From contig CAJTVM010000009.1 in assembly GCA_910579595.1 (NCBI GenBank), positions 1 to 51,591 of the forward strand: DNA of 51,591 bases, written 5' to 3'. Of this stretch, positions 1-7,416 are shown one piece after another. Numbering within the stretch: position 1 is the stretch's first letter; each line of letters begins with the position of its first letter. The DNA comes from an uncultured Oscillospiraceae bacterium. Its GTDB lineage: Bacteria; Bacillota; Clostridia; Oscillospirales; Oscillospiraceae. Below the pieces are notes generated by a model. The model saw only the letters and a program-made list of their open reading frames with translations, was not told where the DNA came from and did no database searches. Position numbers and translations under genes: made by a program.

Positions 1-300
1 CCTGCGGCTCCGCCGCCGATCTTCCGCCCGCAGGCGGCATAGGGGACAGGGGGATCTCCCCCTGCAAGCGCGCAAAATGTACATTTGCGCTATGCTTGCG
101 AAAATTCGCCGCGAGGCGGCGAATTTTCCTCCGGCCCCGCAGGGGCCGTCCCTAAGCGGTTGGGTGATTGGATCAGAGCAGGCAGGGCCCGCCTGCGAAC
201 AGCAAACAGGCCGCCGCGCCGGTTTAGGACGGGGGTTTCCGCAGACACCCAAAAATCTGCGAAAAAACAGGCAGGGGGTTACACAACACCCCCTGTCCAT
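1..300 (-). CDS. Cys/Arg-rich hypothetical ORF, partial (runs off the window)
   Basis: An open frame of 100 codons starts at an ATG at 300 and has no stop down to position 1. It begins 3 nt after the stop of the 559-residue gene, and an AGGAG sits about 9 nt before the ATG, so translation is plausible. The product would be rich in Cys and Arg and matches no family I know. Two strong inverted repeats (70-90 and 101-127) lie inside it, so the stretch could instead be non-coding structured DNA such as a transfer-origin region. I treat the coding call as tentative. Confidence 0.35.
   Translation of the reverse strand, partial: MDRGCCVTPCLFFRRFLGVCGNPRPKPARRPVCCSQAGPACSDPITQPLRDGPCGAGGKFAASRRIFASIAQMYILRACRGRSPCPLCRLRAEDRRRSRR
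70..127. repeat. Two adjacent inverted repeats
   Basis: Positions 70-90 form a near-palindrome centred on TGTACA, with GCGCAAA-type arms. Positions 101-112 and 116-127 form a perfect 12-bp stem with a 3-nt loop (AAAATTCGCCGC / GCGGCGAATTTT). Neither is followed by a T-tract that would make a clear terminator. Closely spaced inverted repeats of this type are common in transfer origins and recombination sites, but no nick site or relaxase gene is visible here, so the role is unknown. Confidence 0.5.
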
Positions 301-303
301 CCC

Positions 304-1983
304 TTACCGCTCCTGCGATTTCCTGCGCGGCGCTTTCTGTTTCGGCGCGGTATCCCGCTCCGGTTCCCTATACTCGCCCAGCTCCTGAACCAACTCGGCG
401 GCCAGCTTTTGAACGGCCTCGTTGTCAGGCCACCTTGCCGCAAACCCGGCGACAGTCAGCGCCATCTGTTCGGCGCCGTGCTCACCCTCTTGCAGGATGT
501 ATTGGACGACCTCCCTGATCCATGGCTGGCGCTGCGTCTCGTCCCGCCGAAGCGGGTAACACAGATGCTGGAGTTCATAATATTGGGCGGCATACCGGCC
601 CGGTGTGGCGGAGGGAAAGTAGGGATTGTCCCATTCCGCAAAGGGCATGATGGCAGACTGCCAAGACCTGTCGGTGGTCTGTTCATGCACACGCACAAGG
701 TCGAAACCGATTTCTCGGGCGGTCCGGGACAGGATCGCCGCCACGGCGGGATCTTCCCGGAGCCGCTCCATCCGGGTAAAGTCGGTGACGAGGAAGTTTT
801 TGCCCTGCCGGACATGAAGGATGTCGGCGGCGCTCATGCCGTCCGCGCTTTCCAGCCCCAAGGTCAGGCGGGCCGGGGGTTGGCCATCCGGACCGGGACC
901 GGCGGCCTCGCTGTTGTAGTCCATGGCCCGCAGTGCGTTAAAGCGGGCCTTGGCCTCATCAAAAGAGGCAAAGTGTTCCAAAGGGGAACGGTTTTCGGCA
1001 TTCTCGGCCCAAATTTTCAGGTCAGCGATGATGTAAAAGCCCCAGCCATTACCGACCTCACGCAGCGGTTCATGGGCGGATTTCTCAGACAGCGGGCGCA
1101 GACAGTCCAAATGCTTGGCGGCCCGGATGGCGTTGTCGTTGAGCTGTCTCTGCCACGCCCCGGCGCTGGGGGCCCAACGAAAGCCTGCGTGGCGCATAGC
1201 GGAACAGGTTTCCCGGTCCGGCTTCTCATCGAAGAACACCTGCAGCCGGTTGGACTCCCGGTTCATTCGCACCTCGCCGCCCTCAAACCGCCAGCCCTCA
1301 TACACCGTCTCCGCCCGCCGGGTCAGTTCCTCGATCCGACCTTTTACTTGGCGGATGGAGGCATTATTGTTGGCAAGGGTATAGCTCTCATAGGGCTTTG
1401 GGTCAGCTCTCCAGCTTCGAGCCATGACCGCTTTGAGCTTCTCAATCTCCTCCCCAGACAGATGGGGACAGCCGTCCAGCGTCCTGTTTTTCCGGTAGTA
1501 GGCGTTCACAGCCTTCATGGTTTTTTGGAACTGTTCCAGCCTGTCCAGCTTGGCCTTCAGCTTGTCCACGGCGTCAGGTTCATCAGCGCTGATACCGCCT
1601 AAGCCGGTGCCCTTGATTTTATCCAGCAGGCCCCGAATCTGCCGCCACTCCTCCATGTTGGTCTCGTCGGCCCGGTTTTGCTTTTCCTTTTTGCGCACAG
1701 GAAAATTGCCGCCCCCCGAAATCAGAATGGACGGCACACGGGCGGCGATCTCGTTGCCGCGGTTGATATTTTCCGCCAGCCGCCGGGCATAGGCGTCCAG
1801 CAGGCCGTCGATCTTGTCGTGGTAAAAGGGGCCTACCCGCTGCTTCTGGAACGCGGCGAGCTGGGCGGCCTCATCCACAGCGCGGCGGTATGCCGCCGTT
1901 GCGGAGCCCTCCACATAATCGGAGAAGCTATTCATCTCCTTGGCCCTACGGGCCAGCTCCTCATTGATGGGATAATACTTCAT
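304..1983 (-). CDS. Conserved ICE-type protein of about 559 residues, function unknown
   Basis: This is a long hydrophilic protein with no signal peptide or membrane segment. The N-terminal ~180 residues are helical and charged (starting KYYPINEELARRAKEMNS), of a kind I recognise from clostridial conjugative elements. Around residues 240-290 is a compact segment (VFFDEKPDRETCSAMRHAG...WAPSAGAWQRQL) resembling a small module in other mobile-element proteins. The C-terminus is basic (PRRKSQER). A GTG at 1989 overlaps the upstream methyltransferase stop; I prefer the ATG at 1983 because either start gives the same conserved N-terminus. It is translationally coupled to the methyltransferase gene. 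No enzymatic motif is evident. Confidence 0.8.
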   Translation of the reverse strand: MKYYPINEELARRAKEMNSFSDYVEGSATAAYRRAVDEAAQLAAFQKQRVGPFYHDKIDGLLDAYARRLAENINRGNEIAARVPSILISGGGNFPVRKKEKQNRADETNMEEWRQIRGLLDKIKGTGLGGISADEPDAVDKLKAKLDRLEQFQKTMKAVNAYYRKNRTLDGCPHLSGEEIEKLKAVMARSWRADPKPYESYTLANNNASIRQVKGRIEELTRRAETVYEGWRFEGGEVRMNRESNRLQVFFDEKPDRETCSAMRHAGFRWAPSAGAWQRQLNDNAIRAAKHLDCLRPLSEKSAHEPLREVGNGWGFYIIADLKIWAENAENRSPLEHFASFDEAKARFNALRAMDYNSEAAGPGPDGQPPARLTLGLESADGMSAADILHVRQGKNFLVTDFTRMERLREDPAVAAILSRTAREIGFDLVRVHEQTTDRSWQSAIMPFAEWDNPYFPSATPGRYAAQYYELQHLCYPLRRDETQRQPWIREVVQYILQEGEHGAEQMALTVAGFAARWPDNEAVQKLAAELVQELGEYREPERDTAPKQKAPRRKSQER

Positions 1984-1985
1984 GG

Positions 1986-2720
1986 TCACGCCGCCTGCTT
2001 CAGCTCCGCCTCGATGCGTTCCACCGCCCGCCGGACGTACTCGCCGGACACCTCAATGCCGGTGGCGTCGTAGCCCTCCAACGCGGCGGCCAGCACTGTG
2101 GTGCCGGAGCCGGCGAAGGGATCCAGGATATGGCCCCGGGGCTCGGTGATCTTCACAATGTCCCGCATGAGCTGGAGGGGCTTCTCGGTGAGGTGGATGC
2201 GGTGTTGGGGGTTGCCGTATTTGAACACCCCCGGCAGGCAGGGCACGGGCCGGTTGATGGGCATATCGCCGTTGGAGCCCCAGACGATGTACTCCGCCTG
2301 CTGGCGGAAGCGGCCCTTCTGGGGGCGGGAGTTGCCCTTGTCCCAGACAGCGGTGCCGCGCCAGATCCAGCCCGCCCACTGGAGGGCGTCGGAGGCGGCG
2401 GGGAGCTGCCGCCAGTCGATGAACATACACACCGGCGCTCCGGGCTTGCACAGCTTCCGGGCGTCCGCCAGCCACTCCGCCGCCCAGCGGGTCCAGGAGC
2501 GCTGGTCCTTGGCGTCCCCCTCGAAGGGCGGGGGCGCGTGGTCCCCCATGCTGGAATACTTCTTGGCGGTGGACTTGTTCTTCTCCGCCTGGGTGCGGCC
2601 CCCGGAGGCGTAGGGCGGGTCGGTGATCACGGCGTCGAACACGCCGGGGGCGAAGCCGGGCAGCAGCTTCAGGGAGTCGCCGTGGATGATTTTCCAATAA
2701 GGGTTATCGCTCATGTGCAT
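1986..2720 (-). CDS. Site-specific DNA methyltransferase (amino-MTase, DPPY type)
   Basis: It is predicted to transfer a methyl group from S-adenosylmethionine to an exocyclic amino group of adenine or cytosine in DNA. The catalytic motif DPPY lies at residues 34-37 and the SAM-binding motif DPFAGSGTT follows near residue 200. Catalytic motif before SAM motif is the beta-class order. The protein is about 244 residues, with no large target-recognition insert. The ATG at 2720 or the one at 2714 could be the start; an AAAGGA lies just upstream and the start overlaps the end of the preceding gene. No restriction endonuclease lies next to it, so it is probably an orphan methyltransferase protecting or marking the ICE. 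Confidence 0.88.
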   Translation of the reverse strand: MHMSDNPYWKIIHGDSLKLLPGFAPGVFDAVITDPPYASGGRTQAEKNKSTAKKYSSMGDHAPPPFEGDAKDQRSWTRWAAEWLADARKLCKPGAPVCMFIDWRQLPAASDALQWAGWIWRGTAVWDKGNSRPQKGRFRQQAEYIVWGSNGDMPINRPVPCLPGVFKYGNPQHRIHLTEKPLQLMRDIVKITEPRGHILDPFAGSGTTVLAAALEGYDATGIEVSGEYVRRAVERIEAELKQAA

Positions 2721-3297
2721 CGCGTCCTTTCTTTTTGTGAGATTTTTGGGGTTGGGTGTGGTCGGACAATTCCGTATCCACATATTCGCTGATGATATTG
2801 AGGGCTTCGTAATAGTCGCCGCAGGATGTGACACGGCCGCGCATCTCGGCGGCCTGCTCCTTGAGTCCAGCCTCCCGCAGCAGGCCGGAGGCCCGGGCCA
2901 TGATGGAGAAGATGTTCCCGTCTTGGCCCAACAGCGTCATGGAGGGCTTGACGGGTGCGGGCCGCTCATCAATAAAGCCACCCAGCTTATTGGGCACATA
3001 GTCCGTTAACCAGGTGCCGCCGAATTGGCCATGGGTCTGGATACGCCACATGGACAGCTTGCCGATGGCCAGATCCACCCCTTCAAAGGGGAACAGCATA
3101 TTGGTGAGCTTGCCGTTTTGGAACACGGACACATCCTCCGCTTTGAACGTGCTGCCGTTGAGCAGGATGCCCGCCTCAGTGAACAGCTCGTTGATGCCGT
3201 CTACCCACTCCTGGGGGTCCCCGCCGCAGCCCTGGAGGATCAGGCCCTCCTGATCCTCCAGCCGGCGCAGGTCGTCTGTTGTAATATTTTTTACCAT
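2704..3297 (-). CDS. Conserved ICE-type protein, function unknown (197 aa)
   Basis: A soluble protein beginning MVKNITTDDLRRLEDQEG with an early GCGGDP segment. The C-terminal third is helical (ARASGLLREAGLKEQAAEMRGR) and looks like a small helical bundle found in many ICE hypotheticals. The end is strongly basic (SHKKKGRDAHER), and this stretch is encoded where the next gene's ribosome-binding site and start codons sit, so the two genes overlap. A good ribosome-binding site (AGAGAGG) precedes the ATG at 3297. No catalytic motif or membrane segment is visible. Confidence 0.75.
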   Translation of the reverse strand: MVKNITTDDLRRLEDQEGLILQGCGGDPQEWVDGINELFTEAGILLNGSTFKAEDVSVFQNGKLTNMLFPFEGVDLAIGKLSMWRIQTHGQFGGTWLTDYVPNKLGGFIDERPAPVKPSMTLLGQDGNIFSIMARASGLLREAGLKEQAAEMRGRVTSCGDYYEALNIISEYVDTELSDHTQPQKSHKKKGRDAHER

Positions 3298-3388
3298 ATT
3301 TACCTCTCTTGTCCCTGTATGGAGCAGGGCGGCTCTGTTTTGTCCTTATCTCGGTCCAGCCGCGCTTGTAAAATATCGCTGGGCTCCA

Positions 3389-3904
3389 TCACCGCTCACC
3401 TCTGCCTTTCCGGGCGGCCTGCCGATGGATCTGGACGTGCCCAAGGGGTTTCTGACCGGCTTTGATCTGGATGCTCAGATCGGGCTCGCCTTGGACACGC
3501 TCTTTCTGCCGGTCCCGAAACATATTCAGATACTGCTTCGCGGCCTGCCGGATCGATTCATAGTCGGCGTCGGTGGGTTGATATAAATTCCAGTCCACTT
3601 GTGTTTCTTTTTCCCAGATGTGGGGTTCCATTCCGTTGCGCATTTCGTAATGGCTGGGGTCTATTTTCATGCCCATCACGTCTTTGAACCGTAGTATCAA
3701 AGTGTCCAACGGCCCGTCCGTGCGGTGCAGCACCGTCAGTTCCAGTGCGTCAAACTCTTTCGGGCCGCGAGTCGTGGAAAATCGGGCGCGCATCCGCAGA
3801 TCTTTTCCCAGAGCTGCGAAACAGCACCGCCCAGAATAGATGGGATCGTCGACGATCCCGCTGTCGTCAAACAGCCTGCGGAGCTCCTGCTCAAAAAAAT
3901 TCAT
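3389..3904 (-). CDS. Conserved ICE-type protein, function unknown (171 aa)
   Basis: The likely start is the ATG at 3904 (MNFFEQELRRLF), preceded by GGAGAAGG; the frame is open further upstream but that part overlaps the neighbouring small gene and has no ribosome site. The protein is mixed alpha/beta and soluble, with an LRMRARF strand near residue 36 and a helical C-terminal third containing DADYESIRQAAKQYLNMFR. The C-terminus is basic (ARKGRGER). I recognise the general type from clostridial ICEs but know no function. It lies between two other small ICE genes on the same strand. Confidence 0.7.
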   Translation of the reverse strand: MNFFEQELRRLFDDSGIVDDPIYSGRCCFAALGKDLRMRARFSTTRGPKEFDALELTVLHRTDGPLDTLILRFKDVMGMKIDPSHYEMRNGMEPHIWEKETQVDWNLYQPTDADYESIRQAAKQYLNMFRDRQKERVQGEPDLSIQIKAGQKPLGHVQIHRQAARKGRGER

Positions 3905-3935
3905 CTGACCTTCTCCTTTCGCAAATGAAGACGGA

Positions 3936-4127
3936 TCATCTTGAATCCTCCTCACCTTTGAAGTAAAACGGGCAGGTATGGCACACGGTATTGTTGGGCA
4001 GCTCATAATACCTGCCCGTGAACAGACATACCCGATTGTCACACCCGCTGGTGACCCGCCAGGGCGCGTCCTTCCGTTTTTTGCTGTGGACGCAGGTTTC
4101 ATAGGTGTGGGAGTAGTCTGGTTTCAC
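3936..4127 (-). CDS. Small Cys-rich protein, possible zinc-binding (63 aa)
   Basis: A 63-residue protein with five cysteines at about residues 12, 29, 34, 49 and 52 plus nearby histidines (14, 50). The spacing (C-x4-C and C-x2-C) would suit one metal site. It starts at an ATG overlapping the stop of the Api92-like gene (4124), indicating translational coupling. No known domain is recognisable. Confidence 0.65.
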   Translation of the reverse strand: MKPDYSHTYETCVHSKKRKDAPWRVTSGCDNRVCLFTGRYYELPNNTVCHTCPFYFKGEEDSR

Positions 4128-4915
4128 CTGTCCCGCCCCCGTTTCTTCTGCTTGGAGGCATGGGGCGGGGGATCGTCCTCGTCCCGAAATTCATAGGTGG
4201 ATCTGTCTGCCGTTAGGAACAGCCCGCATTCGGCCAGATCCATCCCCGTGAGTTCGGCGGACATCTCAAAGGCCGCACAGGAGCCGGTCTCCGGGATGTT
4301 TTCTTCGATCTCCACCCCGTCTTTGAACACGATTTCCCCGACATTGCTCCCCAGATCCTCATCCGCCCAGCGGTAGGTGACCTTTTGACCGGGATATTTT
4401 TCAGACAGCAGCTTCACCAGCTTTGGGACGGCGCTCCATGCTGTAAAAAACTCCATCGTGTCATCTTTCTCATCCAGGGGCAGGCACTGATAGGCGTTCC
4501 ATTTGGTGCCCCAGTGCTGGATAGACCACTCATACCAAGTGGGACAGCCGTGTTTCTGGATGTTCTGGTATGCTTTTTCGCCCAGTGCCCACACCTCGGG
4601 GTCTGCCTTTTTCACGGCATCCCACTTTTCCGTGTGCGAGGCCGCCGCCGCGGCCTGCATTTCCTTGGAGGTTTGCAGGGTGCTGATGGAAACCGCCGTG
4701 CTCTCCAGCAAAAACTCCTTGTATAGCTTTATCCCTTTGTCTGTCCGGCTGCCGCACTCGATATTCAGCTCTTGGGGCATGGGGATCAGCTTATTAAAGT
4801 CAATGCTGCCTAAAGGCTCACCGTCTGCCTGTAATTCATGGAGCATATGCTGGAACGCGGCCCGTGAGGCGTCATCCGGGCCGAATGTGATCTGATTGGT
4901 AACATTGTTTGGCAT
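4124..4915 (-). CDS. Api92/YubB-like ferredoxin-fold protein (DUF1281 type)
   Basis: The middle of the protein has the pattern WYEWSIQHWGTKWNAY, matching the signature (WY.W...HWGTKWNA) of the Api92-like/YubB family found on phages and plasmids. The N-terminus is also typical (PNNVTNQITFG). The family is predicted to adopt a ferredoxin-like fold; its biochemical role is not established. The ATG at 4915 has a strong GGAGG. The C-terminus is basic (SKQKKRGRDR), and the stop overlaps the start of the small Cys-rich gene. Confidence 0.8.
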   Translation of the reverse strand: MPNNVTNQITFGPDDASRAAFQHMLHELQADGEPLGSIDFNKLIPMPQELNIECGSRTDKGIKLYKEFLLESTAVSISTLQTSKEMQAAAAASHTEKWDAVKKADPEVWALGEKAYQNIQKHGCPTWYEWSIQHWGTKWNAYQCLPLDEKDDTMEFFTAWSAVPKLVKLLSEKYPGQKVTYRWADEDLGSNVGEIVFKDGVEIEENIPETGSCAAFEMSAELTGMDLAECGLFLTADRSTYEFRDEDDPPPHASKQKKRGRDR

Positions 4916-4979
4916 TGAAACACCTCCTTCGGTTGAAAAAGTGGGCTGCCCCCCAGGGACAGCCCCACTCTGTTCCGAT

Positions 4980-5405
4980 TCAGTTTTGAGTACCGCCCGG
5001 CCCGCTTTCCTCGATCCACTCGTCGAAGTCCAGGGCGTCCGCCATCAGCAGTGCCAGCCGGTGGATGGCCTTGCGCTCATCGGTGCCGTCCAGCCGCACC
5101 GCCGTCTCAAACAGGCCCCAGACCAGTTCGGCGATCATCCCGCCGTCGTAGGGCTCCAGCAGCCTGTCATCGGGCAGGGTGGCCTCGCCGCTCACCAGCT
5201 TTTTCTGCTCCTGGATCAGGGTGGCGCTGGCATCCAGATCCTCTTGGGGCAGTCCCCAGGCTTTGACGATCAGGGCCACCCCGACCTCCGGGAGCGCCGC
5301 GGCCTTGATGTTGTCCGGCCCGCCCAGGGCCAGCAGGTTGACCGCCTCGGTGGTGATCTGCCGGAGCAGCTTCTCCGGCGCGGGGTGGCGTTCGTATTTC
5401 GTCAT
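4980..5405 (-). CDS. Small acidic helical protein, function unknown (141 aa)
   Basis: The start is the ATG at 5405 (MTKYERHPAPEKLL), which has a strong AAGGAGGGT about 7 nt upstream; the longer frame from 5453 lacks this. The product is a soluble, mostly helical and acidic protein. It stands as an individually spaced gene (about 65 nt before the next gene) rather than overlapping. I do not recognise a family. Confidence 0.7.
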   Translation of the reverse strand: MTKYERHPAPEKLLRQITTEAVNLLALGGPDNIKAAALPEVGVALIVKAWGLPQEDLDASATLIQEQKKLVSGEATLPDDRLLEPYDGGMIAELVWGLFETAVRLDGTDERKAIHRLALLMADALDFDEWIEESGPGGTQN

Positions 5406-5538
5406 TTTCGTTACCCTCCTTGATATTTTTCGGTGGTTCCAGCCCACAACCATACCAGCTTTTGGCGGCGAAAGCTATCACGATATCCAACAAAGATGGG
5501 GCGCGAAAACCCAGCAATACCAACAATGGCGGGTTGCG

Positions 5539-6279
5539 CTACGCCGCTATGGGAAGCTGCTCATCCTCGTTCCGGAACAGCTCGTCAATGTCGGTGAAGG
5601 TTTGGGTGCGGTTGAATTTCTCGGTGGCCTTGCCCGGGATGGCCTGGAGCTCCAGCATCCGGGCCCACAGATCGGGGTGGTGGTCGTAAAGGTGGCGCAG
5701 CTCTTTCTTCTTAGCGTTGGGACAGAACCAGCAGCCGCCCCTATCGGAAAACTCATAAATAGGGGAGAGGAGCCCCGCTTTTTCGCAGAGGCTCCTCGCG
5801 TCCTGTTCTGTGTAATTGTATTTATCCAGCAGGGATACGCTGCCGCCGCCCAGCCGTAGCAGGCGGTCCTGCTCATCCTTGGCGATGCCCACATATTGCA
5901 CTGTGTCTGCCGGAAGGGATTTCTGGTACTTCCGGATGGGCTTCATTTTGCAGTCACGCTGGACAGCGCACCTGCCGCAGATGGGGAAGGAGCGTACCAT
6001 GCCCTTCTTCGGACCCCGGGTGATCCGCCCGGTGAACAGCCCCACATAGGTCTGCTCAGAGCGGAGCACCACCACCTTCACCCCCATCCGCTCCAAGGCC
6101 GGGATGGCGGTATCATAGATGAAATCCCGGTGCTCCGGGACTTCACCGGAGGTCTTGCTGTCGAACATGACCTCGCAGTACACCGCCTCGTCCAGCGGGT
6201 CGCCGTGCTTTTTTGCCAGCAGGACGCTTGCTAAACTGTCTTTCCCGAAGGAACAGGATTGGATATACATTTGTTTCAT
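5539..6279 (-). CDS. PAPS-reductase / adenine nucleotide alpha-hydrolase family protein
   Basis: The N-terminus carries the PP-loop SFGKDS (residues 10-15), which binds ATP in the PAPS-reductase/N-type ATP pyrophosphatase superfamily. Five cysteines lie at about 101, 104, 110, 183 and 186 (CGRCAVQRDC and CWFC), suggesting a metal or Fe-S site beyond the fold needed for sulfate activation. The start at ATG 6279 follows GGTGGGGGA. Relatives include DndC, tRNA thiolation enzymes and uncharacterised phage/ICE proteins. No DndB, DndD or DndE partner is present, so classic DNA phosphorothioation is not supported. Substrate unknown. Confidence 0.8.
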   Translation of the reverse strand: MKQMYIQSCSFGKDSLASVLLAKKHGDPLDEAVYCEVMFDSKTSGEVPEHRDFIYDTAIPALERMGVKVVVLRSEQTYVGLFTGRITRGPKKGMVRSFPICGRCAVQRDCKMKPIRKYQKSLPADTVQYVGIAKDEQDRLLRLGGGSVSLLDKYNYTEQDARSLCEKAGLLSPIYEFSDRGGCWFCPNAKKKELRHLYDHHPDLWARMLELQAIPGKATEKFNRTQTFTDIDELFRNEDEQLPIAA

Positions 6280-6337
6280 CAGGCCGTCCCCCACCGGCGT
6301 AACAGCAGGCAAGCCGGCGTATGTGGAGCGGGGGATA

Positions 6338-6661
6338 TCATCGGCCAAAGCTGTCCCTCTTGACCGGCTTGACACGGGTGGAGATTTTACCGGCGTCTCG
6401 ATCCTTGTCACCGGCAATGAAAAACGTGCCGCAGAGGATGTCATAGGGCGCCCCGCTCCGATCCACCAGCGGGCGGTTAAAGGGCAGGCCCTGCAATTTG
6501 CCCTCCTCATTGCACACAATGGCAACTGGGTCGTTGAACGGCGTCACTTCCTCAATATACCCGCCCACGATGGCCTGCATGGCCTCCAGGCTGTGGTCGA
6601 TCTCCTCCACCCGGCAGGGCTTCATCGGCTCCACCACCAGGACTTTGATCTTATCGCTCAT
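6338..6661 (-). CDS. DUF3846 domain protein
   Basis: A 107-residue protein with the DUF3846 pattern: VLVVEPMKPCRVEEI near the start, EAMQAIVGGYIEEV, then a CNEEGKLQGLPFNRPL segment and YDILCGTFFIAG. The family is common on phages and conjugative elements and has no assigned function. The start is the ATG at 6661 with GGAGG upstream; the start region overlaps the end of the cyclotransferase gene by about 11 nt, so the two should be co-translated. Confidence 0.85.
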   Translation of the reverse strand: MSDKIKVLVVEPMKPCRVEEIDHSLEAMQAIVGGYIEEVTPFNDPVAIVCNEEGKLQGLPFNRPLVDRSGAPYDILCGTFFIAGDKDRDAGKISTRVKPVKRDSFGR

Positions 6662-7163
6662 GTTGGTTCCTCCTTTTCGGCAGATCAGAGGCCATGGCAT
6701 TGGTGCGGGAGGTCGCCCCATGAACCTCCCGCACCGTGTTTTCCCAGGCTTTTTTCAATTCACCCACCGGCAGACCGTTCTGCCGGTAGCCCTCCTGGAT
6801 GCCCTCATAGTAGGGCGTGGGCGGGACAGCAGGGGTCCGGTACCGCTCCGTCATGATGTAGGCCATGACCGTGAGCTCCTGCCCCTGGGCGTCCCGCACC
6901 GTCACCAGCTGCTTGCCATACAGGCGCGGATAGCCCTCGTAGCGGTCCAGGGACCGCTCACAGTCCGGGGTGAGCTGCCAGAGCAGGCCGTGGACGGTGC
7001 CGCCCTCCTTTCGCCCGATGGTGGCCACGCCGCTTCCCCGGAACAGCAGCTCCCAGCCCTCCAGCGTCACCGGTCCCACCACTTCGGCGTCGGGGCAGCG
7101 GCAGGCCATCTGATCCAAATTGATGTTGGCCCCATAAGCGAAGTACAACTTGCCGTCAGCCAT
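6651..7163 (-). CDS. Gamma-glutamylcyclotransferase (AIG2-like) family protein
   Basis: The N-terminus has the substrate-loop motif of the family (LYFAYGANINLDQM, residues 6-19) and the likely catalytic Glu76 in LDRYEGYP. Family members cyclise gamma-glutamyl or gamma-glutamylamine groups, releasing 5-oxoproline. The fold domain ends near residue 110; the remainder is a helical tail ending in basic KRRNQHER. The start overlaps the stop of the 86-residue gene by 8 nt (ATGGCTGA). An amidoligase lies two genes upstream, an association that suggests making and then removing or remodelling a glutamyl-type amide. Confidence 0.83.
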   Translation of the reverse strand: MADGKLYFAYGANINLDQMACRCPDAEVVGPVTLEGWELLFRGSGVATIGRKEGGTVHGLLWQLTPDCERSLDRYEGYPRLYGKQLVTVRDAQGQELTVMAYIMTERYRTPAVPPTPYYEGIQEGYRQNGLPVGELKKAWENTVREVHGATSRTNAMASDLPKRRNQHER

Positions 7164-7416
7164 CGTGAATCACCTCCAGTGCGCCGTATTTGGCCAGCTG
7201 ATCGATCATGGCCTGGGCCTGGCGCTCCACGCTGCCGTCCGGCAGGGGGCAGTCCAGCCCGGTGGTGCGGATAAAATTGGCCCGGAGCTGCTGGAGGTAG
7301 CTCTGGGCGTCGGGGTGCTCAGTGGGGTCAAAGGCGGTCAGCCGGAGCTGGTCCATGATGGCCTCGCCGGTGCCCTCGTAGGTATTGCCGTCAATGCGGA
7401 CTTTCATGTTCATCAC
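7156..7416 (-). CDS. Small protein between amidoligase and cyclotransferase (about 85 aa)
   Basis: A small soluble protein, starting at GTG 7416, ATG 7413 or ATG 7407 (MKVRIDGNTYEG). The AGAAAGG in the end of the amidoligase gene serves as its ribosome site, and its stop overlaps the cyclotransferase start. It has a short beta segment followed by helices and no cysteine-rich or membrane features beyond one Cys in a GLDCPLPDG segment. Its strict position between the two enzymes makes it a candidate accessory protein or substrate, but this is inference. Confidence 0.65.
   Translation of the reverse strand: MMNMKVRIDGNTYEGTGEAIMDQLRLTAFDPTEHPDAQSYLQQLRANFIRTTGLDCPLPDGSVERQAQAMIDQLAKYGALEVIHDG

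Noticed and set aside
85..1602. A 505-codon plus-strand frame
   Set aside because: It is the antisense shadow of the 559-residue minus-strand gene, caused by high GC; no ribosome site and no family features.
5539..6279. Part of a DNA phosphorothioation (dnd/ssp) system
   Set aside because: Only a PAPS-reductase-like gene is present; dndB, dndD, dndE and the related ssp genes are absent from the window.
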